From Virgibacillus_O xinjiangensis (lineage in GTDB: Bacteria; Bacillota; Bacilli; Bacillales; Amphibacillaceae): a stretch of DNA of 64,000 nt. The stretch is taken from assembly GCF_042643145.1 (NCBI RefSeq), contig NZ_JBHRSA010000041.1:1-64000 (forward strand), in the 5' to 3' direction. Within the stretch, counting starts at the first letter, position 1. Each line of letters begins with the position of its first letter. Under the pieces are notes generated by a model. That model saw nothing but the letters and a program-made list of their open reading frames with translations. It ran no database searches and was not told where the DNA came from. The translations under genes and the position numbers were made by a program. Positions 17,041-24,739 of this stretch are shown one piece after another.

Positions 17041-17940
17041 GTGGATACAGAAATTCGAATACTGACAGAAGATGATTACCCATTTGTAAAGAGTATGGAG
17101 ACCGAATTGGAAAATGATTATGTCCCACGTATTTTTGACAAGCTTTCTCAACACCCAAATAGGATGTTCGGACTGTTTAAAGATGGTGGGCTGGTCAGTA
17201 TAAGCGGTTACTCCATTTATGCTGGACGGTATGCAATGCTGGGCAGACTGCGAAGCCATACAGCCTATAAAGGTAATGGCAATTCAACCAGGTTGATGCG
17301 CCATATGCTTGATGAGGTATTTCATCGGGAAAGTATTCAATGGGTTGGAGCAAATACCCAGGAAAACAACTTTCCCGCCCAACGAGTGATTGAAAAGACT
17401 GGATTAACCAAGCAAACCGTTCTGCATGGAGCCGTCTCCAAAGATGTGTCTAGGTTGCATGGTGGACACGCACCATGGAATCGGGTGAGTAGCCTCTATA
17501 GAAAGATGGAGTGGGTAGAGAAAGCATTTTTGCAGGCAGAGTCCTTTTTTCCATACGAATGTTACTACCCTTTCCCAGCAACAAAGGATCTTTTTTCTAT
17601 GGAAGTGTTGCAGAAATGGAATTTCCATGAGAATGAGGAAGGCACTCGTATGGTGATTACAAACCATGATCAGAAGAAGAACCATTACCTGCATGCAGTC
17701 TATCCATGGAAGGACCTGAACTCACAACCAGGACTATGGGCGACCATTTCTTCGGATTACAAACAACTCAAAAAGAGAACTGGCGAGGACAACACGTATA
17801 TCTGGGTAGATATGACAAAAGAACAAGCAAAGTCACTACCTGAGCACCATCCATTTGAGCTGCCCTCTCCTTGGATATTATACGGAATGGATAAGCAAAG
17901 CTGGGAAAATCAAAGAACCGGATATATAGCATATAAGTAG
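17041..17940 (+). CDS. GNAT-family N-acetyltransferase with C-terminal extension
   Basis: The N-terminal 130 residues form a GNAT fold: DTEIRILTEDDYPFVKSME, the LRSHTAYKGNGNSTRLMRHM acetyl-CoA loop near 77-96, and NFPAQRVIEKTG near 115. The remaining 170 residues have no motif I recognise and may be a second degenerate GNAT-like domain. The acceptor is unknown. The start is GTG with a GAGGAGGG site. Confidence 0.8.
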   Translation: MDTEIRILTEDDYPFVKSMETELENDYVPRIFDKLSQHPNRMFGLFKDGGLVSISGYSIYAGRYAMLGRLRSHTAYKGNGNSTRLMRHMLDEVFHRESIQWVGANTQENNFPAQRVIEKTGLTKQTVLHGAVSKDVSRLHGGHAPWNRVSSLYRKMEWVEKAFLQAESFFPYECYYPFPATKDLFSMEVLQKWNFHENEEGTRMVITNHDQKKNHYLHAVYPWKDLNSQPGLWATISSDYKQLKKRTGEDNTYIWVDMTKEQAKSLPEHHPFELPSPWILYGMDKQSWENQRTGYIAYK

Positions 17941-18008
17941 ATGAAGAATCAACAAGTATTCAAAGGGGAACACCAGTAGAAACCAATTAGAATATGGAGG
18001 GGTTATTA

Positions 18009-18413
18009 GTGCGCCTTTGACATGAAAACTTGATACCTCATCTTCCAAGGCAACAGCTTCTTGGCCAACATAGGGAGTGTTGTGCCCTGAGAGGAAAAGG
18101 TTGGGCAAAGCCCCATGCCACGGTAAATTATGTATTCCAATATTCTCCCTATCGCCTTTACAGGTACCACCAACTAATTATGAGGGAGATGGACAAAAGA
18201 GGATACAAACATGATCCTCTATGGGACAACCCCTACTACCGAGGCAAAATCACTTCGGAGCATTCCGATGAAAGCTTGTATCAACATGACGCAGCCGCAA
18301 TCAACAGCTGGCCCATCTATCCTGAACATGGTCAAGTCTACTTGAAAGAATGTTTGGATAACCTCCGTGAAAAAGGAATATGCTTGTCTAGCCCTAACTT
18401 GCCACAAGAGTAA
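18009..18413 (+). pseudogene. TIGR02328-type protein, stop codon at codon 4
   Basis: The frame starting at GTG 18009, behind GGAGGGG, reads M-R-L-stop-H-E-N-L-I-P-H-L-P-R-Q-Q-L-L, then continues open for another 131 codons. Family members start MRLWHE; here the Trp codon TGG is TGA (18018-18020). The rest is intact, with GQHRECCALRGKGW, HATVNYVFQYSPYRLYRYH and RGYKHDPLWDNPYYRG, motifs of a conserved family related by context to pyrimidine-dimer glycosylases. A TTG at 18030 could allow re-initiation just after the stop, so a shortened product is possible. A terminator follows directly. Confidence 0.75.
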
Positions 18414-18446
18414 AAGACTGCTGTCAGAAAAACAGCAGTCTTTTAT
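18412..18446 (+). terminator. Intrinsic terminator
   Basis: A 13-bp stem (18412-18424 with 18432-18444) ending in TTTT, immediately after the stop of the preceding gene. Confidence 0.85.
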
Positions 18447-18561
18447 GAAACATTCACTTTTTGTAATTAACATGTAAAAATGTTGTCATATTCGTTTAAA
18501 AATAGTTCTACCGGGTACTGATTACTAACCAGTAAAAAAATACCATTCGCAGGTGATCATT

Positions 18562-18732
18562 ATGAAATATCAATCGTCGGCCAATAAAAATTTGGTCATT
18601 GAAATAGGAGAGCAGGAATTGGCTATATTGACGGAAGCCTTGGAAAAAGCAAATCCGAACATGGAAATGCTCAGTGAAATGGACCAGCTGCTATTTGCCT
18701 ACCATAAAGAACTCGCTGATAAAGCTGGCTGA
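18562..18732 (+). CDS. Small acidic protein, 56 residues
   Basis: The ATG is preceded by AGGTGAT at good spacing, and the frame encodes MKYQSSANKNLVIEIGEQEL, then two predicted helices with EALEKANPN and MDQLLFAYHKELADKAG. No membrane segment and no family recognised. Codon use is like the neighbours. A 119-bp gap separates it from the terminator upstream, so it has its own promoter or belongs to no operon. Confidence 0.55.
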   Translation: MKYQSSANKNLVIEIGEQELAILTEALEKANPNMEMLSEMDQLLFAYHKELADKAG

Positions 18733-18831
18733 GCATCAATTGATCTTATACATTGAAAATATACTTACATGTTTCGGCCTTATAGCATGGGAAGGAGGAG
18801 TTGACATGATTGCAAACACTTTTACAGTTGT

Positions 18832-19035
18832 TCACTCTTCTTTCGCCTTTTCCATTAATATACGGAGAGGACCGGCAAATAATAGACCAGCAACAGCAGC
18901 CCCCAGGAAAACAGCTGTGTAATCCACCCAGATGATTTCCTCAATTGTAAATACATCTGTTAGAATACGGAGACTGGTAAGTATTGCAGGGAATCCCAAC
19001 GTCCAAAACAGCATCAGTTTCCATCCAGTGCTCAT
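18832..19035 (-). CDS. Small two-helix membrane protein
   Basis: A 67-residue protein with a very strong AAGGAGGTAAGTGG site before its ATG. Two hydrophobic segments (about 6-22 and 36-55) are separated by the acidic DVFTIEEIIWVD, and the tail is basic-acidic. No family is recognised. Confidence 0.6.
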   Translation of the reverse strand: MSTGWKLMLFWTLGFPAILTSLRILTDVFTIEEIIWVDYTAVFLGAAVAGLLFAGPLRILMEKAKEE

Positions 19036-19141
19036 CCACTTACCTCCTTAACAAAATCTTAAAGCAAAGTTTATAAAACATAAATATTCCTAATATTCCC
19101 CATTATATCATAAGAAAAGCTTCGTTGGTGTGGATATTTAA

Positions 19142-19290
19142 AACGCTGTCATTGCCGACTACGGTTCAGAAGGCGGAAAACATGTAGAAAAAGAACTGAA
19201 TAGTAGGGGGTATGAAGTGACATTGATAATGAATTTGTACACGGTATTACCGCGCTGGTAGATGGCGGCACAATAATTGCCCATGAAAAG
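19142..19290 (+). pseudogene. Remnant of a short-chain dehydrogenase gene
   Basis: One frame (19142-19230) reads NAVIADYGSEGGKHVEKELN then SRGYEVTLI, like the second strand and helix of an SDR Rossmann fold. Another frame (19228-19290) reads NEFVHGITALVDGGTIIAHE, the typical SDR C-terminus. The N-terminal TGxxxGxG region and the whole catalytic centre are missing. The two pieces are joined directly, so an internal deletion and a frameshift are implied. No start codon or ribosome site remains. Confidence 0.6.
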
Positions 19291-19379
19291 AAGACATCAC
19301 CTTTGAGTAATGTCTCTTTTCTAATGCTTAAAAGCCTGCCCAAAGGCTAATATATCCCAGATCATACCTCATAATTGCC

Positions 19380-20543
19380 TTACGTTAACATGCTTTTCTT
19401 TTTAATTACTTCACTGTTTTTAATATAAATACGTGGTACTCTCTTGCCAATCAGACATACGGTTTCATAATGGATAGTTCCCATCAAATCTGCCACCTCA
19501 GCGAGCGGCACATATCCCTCTTCCTTTTCGCCAAACAGGGTCACTACACTATCTTGGCTCACGTTATCTACGCCGGTGATGTCAATCATGGACTGATCCA
19601 TGCAAATCCTTCCGACTATCGGCGCCCTCTTTCCACGTACGGTAACATCTCCTCGATTAGAAAGCAGCCGGGAGAAGCCATCGGCGTACCCTATAGGGAT
19701 AGTGGCGATTTGTGCGTCCTGTTCAGGCTGATAGGTGCAGCCATAACTGATCGGTTCTCCAGACCTCACAGTTTTCACCAATACTGGTTTTGTTTTCAGG
19801 CTCATTGCCTGCTGAAGACGGATCTTCTCTCGCATATGTTCTTCTGGATACAGCCCATATAAGCTGATGCCGACTCGAACCATATCGAGATGCTTCTCAG
19901 GATGGGAGATAGTCCCTGCACTGTTGCAACAATGCCTGATTGGAATTCGACCATAGCTCTCTTCCAAAGAATCCACTATTCTCATGAACCGTTCGAATTG
20001 CTTATGTGTATAAGAAGGGTCTAAATTGTCCGCGTCTGCAAAGTGGGTGAACACCCCTTCCAGTACGACATAATTGGATGAAAGCATATCTGCAAGGGTA
20101 AGAGCCTCTGCTGTCTCCTGAATGCCTATCCGGTTCATCCCACTGTCTACCTTCAGGTGAACCCGGACCTTCCTTTTCTGCGCTTCAGCTTCCTGAACAA
20201 TCCTCTCTGCCGCTTCCTGTGTATAAACCGTCAGAGTAATATCATACTTGATAGCGACATGAACTGCATCCGGGGGAGTATAACCGAGCACGAGCAATGG
20301 GTGATCAATACCGGCATCTCGTAGTAAAATCGCTTCATCGAGGATGGCGACACTTAAATAATCCGCCCCTGCTTCTATAGCGGTTTCAGCAACCTGAACC
20401 GAACCATGTCCATAACCATCTCCTTTGACAACAGCCATCATTTTAGTAGATGTTTGAATATAATTTTTGAAAGCTTTCGTGTTACTGCTGATTGCATCCA
20501 GTGAAATTTCCGCCCAAGTCGGACGATAACTGCCGTTTTCCAT
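19380..20543 (-). CDS. alr: Alanine racemase
   Basis: PLP enzyme making D-alanine for peptidoglycan. The 387-residue protein has the PLP lysine motif MAVVKGDGYGHG near 35. RVHLKVDSGMNRIG near 127 and the catalytic Tyr in ISYGCTYQPE near 258 are present. ICMDQSMIDIT near 305 follows. The start behind GGAGGG is preferred over an ATG 14 codons earlier. It lies downstream of ald on the same strand. The ald terminator separates them, so it is probably a separate unit, though together they cover D/L-alanine turnover and degradation. Confidence 0.96.
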   Translation of the reverse strand: MENGSYRPTWAEISLDAISSNTKAFKNYIQTSTKMMAVVKGDGYGHGSVQVAETAIEAGADYLSVAILDEAILLRDAGIDHPLLVLGYTPPDAVHVAIKYDITLTVYTQEAAERIVQEAEAQKRKVRVHLKVDSGMNRIGIQETAEALTLADMLSSNYVVLEGVFTHFADADNLDPSYTHKQFERFMRIVDSLEESYGRIPIRHCCNSAGTISHPEKHLDMVRVGISLYGLYPEEHMREKIRLQQAMSLKTKPVLVKTVRSGEPISYGCTYQPEQDAQIATIPIGYADGFSRLLSNRGDVTVRGKRAPIVGRICMDQSMIDITGVDNVSQDSVVTLFGEKEEGYVPLAEVADLMGTIHYETVCLIGKRVPRIYIKNSEVIKKKSMLT

Positions 20544-20697
20544 ACCGTTCCCTCCATGCTGTATATTAACCCTTATAACTGACAAAGGCCGTGATCAAGG
20601 CTTAACCCAGAGATTGATCCAAAGAGAAATCTATTTAATACTTTAACATGTAATCTTCCAATACAGGGAGTATCTTAGAGATTTTTTTGATAGCAAT

Positions 20698-20727
20698 ATA
20701 AAAAACCCTTCTGCCGTAACAGAAGGG
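20698..20727 (-). terminator. ald terminator
   Basis: Eight-bp perfect stem (20706-20713 with 20720-20727), six-base loop, then TTTTT on the minus strand, seven bases after the ald stop. Confidence 0.85.
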
Positions 20728-20733
20728 CCGTCT

Positions 20734-21861
20734 TTAGCCATTAATGGACTTCATTGCTTCCTGAACAGGTACATAGTCAAACCCGAGATCACGAGCAACC
20801 GTTTCATAGGTCACTTGCCCACCGGCTGTGTTGACCCCAGCCATGATAGCTGTACTTTCATCAACAGCACGCCGTATACCTTTTGCGGCAATCTGCTGTG
20901 CGTATGGAACGGTGACATTCGTCAATCCTACTGTCGCCGTACGAGGGACTGCTCCCGGGATATTTGCTACCGCATAATGCAGCACGCCATGTTTTTCATA
21001 GATGGGCGCATCATGAGTCGTTGGATGGTCAACCGTCTCAAAGTTGCCGCCCTGATCGATGGCAACATCCACAATCACAGACCCAGGCTTCATCGAGCGG
21101 ACCATGTCTTCTGTTACAAGCTTTGGTGCTTTCGCTCCTGGGATAAGGACTGAACCAATTACCAAGTCGGACTCTTTCACCGCTTCGGCAATATTATATG
21201 GATTGGACATCACTGTCTGAATAGTAGAACCGAACTGATCATCCAGCTGTCGGAGTCTAATAGGATTCAAATCGATAATAGTCACATCGGCACCGAATCC
21301 TAAAGCGATTTTGGCTGCATTGGTTCCAACTACTCCCCCGCCAATAATAGTGACTTTGCCTCGTTTCACTCCAGGAAGGCCACTGAGCAGAATCCCACTC
21401 CCGCCTTCTGACTTTTGCAAATACTGCGCACCTAGCTGAGAAGCCATCCGTCCGGCAACTTCACTCATCGGTGTCAGCAGTGGCAGAGTGTTATTTACCG
21501 TAATGGTTTCATAGGCGATCGCTGTCACTTCATAGTCTACGAGTGCCTTGGCTAGCTTCGGCTCTGCTGCCAGGTGAAGATAGGTGAACAGGATTAAGCC
21601 TTTTCGGAAATATTGATATTCAGATTCCAAAGGTTCCTTCACCTTCATAATCATCTCTGCTTGTTCCCATATATCCGCAGCTTCCTGGATGATTTCCGCG
21701 CCAGCTTTCCTGTATTCCTCATCCTTGAAATTGCTTCCCAGTCCTGCATCGCTTTCCATCAATACCGTATTTCCTGCTTCCACCAGGTTGACTACCCCTG
21801 CAGGTGTCATGGCCACACGGTTTTCATTATTCTTTATTTCTCTTGGAACCCCGATAATCAT
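20734..21861 (-). CDS. ald: Alanine dehydrogenase
   Basis: NAD-dependent deamination of L-alanine to pyruvate, used for growth on alanine and in sporulation. The 375 residues show MIIGVPREIKNNENRVAMTP at the start and the substrate Lys in MIMKVKEPLESE near 75. The catalytic His is in FTYLHLAAEP near 96, the Rossmann GGGVVGTNAAKIA is near 174, and PGAVPRTAT is near 297. Length is normal. The adeR activator gene lies directly upstream on the same strand. Confidence 0.97.
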   Translation of the reverse strand: MIIGVPREIKNNENRVAMTPAGVVNLVEAGNTVLMESDAGLGSNFKDEEYRKAGAEIIQEAADIWEQAEMIMKVKEPLESEYQYFRKGLILFTYLHLAAEPKLAKALVDYEVTAIAYETITVNNTLPLLTPMSEVAGRMASQLGAQYLQKSEGGSGILLSGLPGVKRGKVTIIGGGVVGTNAAKIALGFGADVTIIDLNPIRLRQLDDQFGSTIQTVMSNPYNIAEAVKESDLVIGSVLIPGAKAPKLVTEDMVRSMKPGSVIVDVAIDQGGNFETVDHPTTHDAPIYEKHGVLHYAVANIPGAVPRTATVGLTNVTVPYAQQIAAKGIRRAVDESTAIMAGVNTAGGQVTYETVARDLGFDYVPVQEAMKSING

Positions 21862-21966
21862 ACGATCACTCCTTCGTATATAAATCTATATGGTTATTGT
21901 ATACGTTTACATCCCCATCTGCATATAGGTGAATCGATAAAAGAATAGTCACTGATTTGTGGAATT

Positions 21967-23244
21967 TCACAAATCAAACCCTTTTCGTATATTTTCTACC
22001 TTCAAATCTAGATAGGCTGTCACCTTTTGGTCAGGGCTCATCAAGTCTATTCCGCCTACCTCGGAGATGCGCTTCAGTCTATAGTTCAATGTATTGGGAT
22101 GGACGTGTAGATGCTTGGCTGCTTGCTGGACATTGCTGTCAAATTCCAGATAAGCCTTCAAGGTCTGCAGCATGGCTGTGTGATTCTTTCTGTCATATTC
22201 CTTTAGCCGCTCCAGCTTTATATTCTTGTAGCGACTGTTCATCTGCATATCCAGAAGATCTTCAATAAACTGATAGATTCCCAGCTCTTGATATAGGTTG
22301 ATCCTCGCCAGTTCTTCCGGAAACTTCCTTTTGAGTTCCAATACATGCAAGGCCTCACTATAGCTATTAGGTATCTGACGTACCGAATGGCAAATGTTTC
22401 CTCCAGAACCATGCACGGCGTCTATATGAAGGCGGGCCGAAATCAATTGAGTGAAATCATCGATATACCTATTTAAATAATCCCCTGTGTCCCCTTGCCT
22501 AGGCAGCCGGACAAGAAGAAGCAGTTGATTGTGGTCAAACATTCTGCAGACGACTTGGACATCATCAAGTGTCTCGGCCAAATAATTGGCATGCTTTTCA
22601 ATTGTCTCAGTCACTTCCTCTGAAAACTCCATTATTACCATGGATAAGCGTCCATCCAATTGCATCCCAAGCCTTCTCGCTTGGTCTTTCATATCCTTAA
22701 CTTCTTCTAAATCGCCGGTCAACAGCTGCCAGAAAAGCCCTCTGTAACTGGCTGAAATTGCTCTTACTCTGCTGCGGTCCTTCAACAGGAGATTCTTTAC
22801 CTTCCTCACCGCCTCTTTCAACAATTGCAGTTTCGCGTCACTGATTGTGCTTCCATCTGTATGTGCCCAAATAAAACCGAGGATTTCGTTATTCCGACGT
22901 ACTGATACCGCGACTCGATTACTGAGCCCAACCTTCTCAATAACAGGAATGGCAACAGGTTCATCACTGTCAAACAACTTTGTCATATAGCCTTTTTTCC
23001 AGAGAGCACTAACTACATTATCAGGAACCTTCCTGCCCATGATGGTTGCTCTCCGCACATCATCGATATCCTCATGATGCTTGCTGTATGAAAGGATCTG
23101 ATGATTGGAGTCTTCGATAGTAACCGGGCATTCCAATAGTTCACCTATTTTATCAGCCAAGCTGTCCAGCGAATCGAATATCCCTACCAGCCTCAGTTGA
23201 TGCTGCCTATCTGCAGAATCGCACATACACACTGCCCCTTCCAT
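21967..23244 (-). CDS. adeR: PucR-family activator of ald (AdeR)
   Basis: A 425-residue regulator of the PucR/CdaR type. A variable sensor region lies at about 10-170 and a GGDEF-like middle region at about 180-300. The C-terminal PucR helix-turn-helix reads LKAYLEFDSNVQQAAKHLHV then HPNTLNYRLKRI. Next to ald, the closest known member is AdeR, which activates ald in response to alanine in B. subtilis; there the genes are divergent, here they are tandem. The start at the second Met is chosen because GGAGGAA lies eight bases before it. The inverted repeat TGATTTGTG/CACAAATCA at its 3' end (21953-21976) lies 92-115 bp upstream of the ald start and could be an AdeR site. Confidence 0.85.
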   Translation of the reverse strand: MEGAVCMCDSADRQHQLRLVGIFDSLDSLADKIGELLECPVTIEDSNHQILSYSKHHEDIDDVRRATIMGRKVPDNVVSALWKKGYMTKLFDSDEPVAIPVIEKVGLSNRVAVSVRRNNEILGFIWAHTDGSTISDAKLQLLKEAVRKVKNLLLKDRSRVRAISASYRGLFWQLLTGDLEEVKDMKDQARRLGMQLDGRLSMVIMEFSEEVTETIEKHANYLAETLDDVQVVCRMFDHNQLLLLVRLPRQGDTGDYLNRYIDDFTQLISARLHIDAVHGSGGNICHSVRQIPNSYSEALHVLELKRKFPEELARINLYQELGIYQFIEDLLDMQMNSRYKNIKLERLKEYDRKNHTAMLQTLKAYLEFDSNVQQAAKHLHVHPNTLNYRLKRISEVGGIDLMSPDQKVTAYLDLKVENIRKGFDL

Positions 23245-23352
23245 TTCTGCTTCCTCCATTTTAGCATAAAATTGGAAGAGCCCACGGAAGAATGCTCGAT
23301 TATGCTAGGGGGTTAACTGATAAGGATCGAATTATTCCATTGACGCATGAAT

Positions 23353-23383
23353 AAAAGCAGCTCCCTCTTAGGAAGCTGCTTTT
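23353..23383 (-). terminator. Intrinsic terminator
   Basis: Stem AAAAGCAGCTCCCT with its near-perfect complement at 23370-23383, ending in TTTT on the minus strand. Confidence 0.8.
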
Positions 23384-23394
23384 AAACAAGCTGA

Positions 23395-23694
23395 TCAGCT
23401 ATATTGACTGTCGGATTGCTGCGGACTTGTGTTGGTACCAGTATAAGTTTCAAGCATTTGCTGAGCGTTCTGATTGTATTGGCTGTTTTGGTTGTTCTGA
23501 TTCTGGTTGTTCTGCAACATATTTTGTAGTGGCTTAGCCATCTGTTGCATTTGTGGGTTGTTCATAGCATTCGTAACGGTTTGTGGCAAACGTTGGAAAG
23601 TGCCGTTTCGGACTCCCTTCCTAATACCATAGATGGCGGCGCCTGCCGCCCCAATTGTTAGCAGGGAAGTCATCATTCCTGGACGATTATTCAT
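23395..23694 (-). CDS. YrzQ/DUF3918-like small protein with Asn/Gln-rich tail
   Basis: About 99 residues. The N-terminal 30 (MNNRPGMMTSLLTIGAAGAA and a short basic stretch) form one glycine-alanine-rich hydrophobic segment like YrzQ of B. subtilis. The second half is low complexity, rich in Asn and Gln, ending in SDSQYS. The ATG used here has AAAGGATG nine bases upstream; an ATG four codons earlier has no room for a site. It is followed by a terminator. Function unknown. Confidence 0.6.
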   Translation of the reverse strand: MNNRPGMMTSLLTIGAAGAAIYGIRKGVRNGTFQRLPQTVTNAMNNPQMQQMAKPLQNMLQNNQNQNNQNSQYNQNAQQMLETYTGTNTSPQQSDSQYS

Positions 23695-23848
23695 GGCATT
23701 TTTCATCCTTTATTTTTGATTTAAGCCCCTATATAAACTTAGGGGAGTATTTATAGTGTTTTAATTGGGTGAAAAAATATACCTGTCCAATTGTCCATTA
23801 ATTTATTTGCCCTAATATATACAAAAGCTGGAGGGCTTTCCTTCAATC

Positions 23849-23892
23849 AAAGGGGCGCCAGTTGTTAGCTGGTTGACAATTGGCGACCCTTT
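23849..23892 (-). terminator. Hairpin after the Gln-rich gene
   Basis: AAAGGGGCGCCA at 23849-23860 pairs with TGGCGACCCTTT at 23881-23892, with one mismatch. It sits eight bases past the stop of the 99-residue gene. The T run is weak. Confidence 0.5.
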
Positions 23893-23900
23893 CATCTTCC

Positions 23901-24200
23901 TTATTGCATATTATTATTTTGCTGTGCTTGCTGCTGGGTTTGCTGTGCCTGTTGAATTTGCTGCTGTGCTTGCTGCAACTGTTGCTGTGCCTGCTGGAAC
24001 ACCTGGCTTTGTTGGGAATTAGCTCCTGCTTGGGCCTGTGCATTCTGAAGTCCCTGTTGTGCCTGTTGGAGCTGTGCTTGTGCTTGCTGTAGCTGCTGAG
24101 GATCTGCACTTGCCTCTGCTTGTTGTACCGCTTGTTGAGCTTGCTGAACTTGCTGTGCCGCTTGCTGCATCTGCTGCTGTTGATTTTGCTGTGCCATCAT
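23901..24200 (-). CDS. Gln/Ala-rich coiled-coil protein
   Basis: A 99-residue protein in which Gln and Ala make up most of the sequence, with repeating QQAQQ units and heptad spacing that predict a long helix. GGAGG precedes the ATG at seven bases. It has the same layout as the protein at 59659-59931. Both share a DP/DE-L-x-x-A-x-x-QL module, then an AG turn, then an FQQAxQQL module. The low complexity recalls gamma-type spore proteins, but the SspE repeat is not present, so I do not assign that function. Confidence 0.65.
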   Translation of the reverse strand: MMAQQNQQQQMQQAAQQVQQAQQAVQQAEASADPQQLQQAQAQLQQAQQGLQNAQAQAGANSQQSQVFQQAQQQLQQAQQQIQQAQQTQQQAQQNNNMQ

Positions 24201-24331
24201 GTAAAACCTCCATTACTTGTATTGAGCTTGAAAGCCTCACCCTATATCGTTGCCAGGAGCTGGATGAATATGTACTCAACTTTGTGACACAGTTCGAGGG
24301 AAGCACAGACAATGTATACTTGTTATGGTCT

Positions 24332-24619
24332 TTAATTTCTATTTCGCCGATTGTTTGACTTTTTGGTCCTGATCATTTTCTTTGGGGGCTGCTTGCGTAT
24401 CCACTTTATATACCGGGATAGCTGGTCGTCCGCTCTCAATTCTTTCAACGTTGTAAGCCTGGTATAAATCTCCTGATTACTGTACAATGCATGAATTTGC
24501 TTATGGCATGGTCTGCATAAGTCGGCAGTAGGACCGAATGTCCCTCCCATTTCCTTGGGAATCAGATGGTGTACCGTCGTTTCTACCTCTTGCCGTCCAC
24601 ACAACTCACAAAAACTCAT
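24332..24619 (-). CDS. HNH endonuclease domain protein
   Basis: A 95-residue HNH protein. The motif is complete: CELCGR (about 4-9), the catalytic VHHLIPKEMGGTFGPTADLC with HH near 17-18, and a second zinc pair CRPCHKQIH near 38. The tail is very basic (KKMIRTKKSNNRRNRN), suited to DNA binding. Stand-alone HNH proteins of this size are common in Bacillaceae and have no assigned role. GGAGG precedes the start. Confidence 0.85.
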   Translation of the reverse strand: MSFCELCGRQEVETTVHHLIPKEMGGTFGPTADLCRPCHKQIHALYSNQEIYTRLTTLKELRADDQLSRYIKWIRKQPPKKMIRTKKSNNRRNRN

Positions 24620-24698
24620 CACGATACCTCCAGTAACAGTATTGGACTGGTGAAACTTACCGCTGATTTCTTCTCCACCCTTATTATAGCATCCTGGA

Positions 24699-24730
24699 CA
24701 AAAACAGCCCCAGCAAAGTGCCGGGGCTGT
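24699..24730 (-). terminator. mvaS terminator
   Basis: Eight-bp GC-rich stem (24704-24711 with 24723-24730) followed by TTTTT on the minus strand, nine bases after the mvaS stop. Confidence 0.88.
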
Positions 24731-24739
24731 TCACTATAG

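Noticed and set aside
18806..18922. 39-codon plus-strand frame behind a perfect AAGGAGGAGTTGAC site
   Set aside because: The site is excellent, but the peptide overlaps the better supported minus-strand membrane gene antisense and has no recognisable feature. Kept only as a note.
23880..24358. Leu-rich plus-strand frames opposite the Gln-rich gene
   Set aside because: They are the reverse complement of CAG/CAA repeats, which reads as Leu-rich in the opposite frame.
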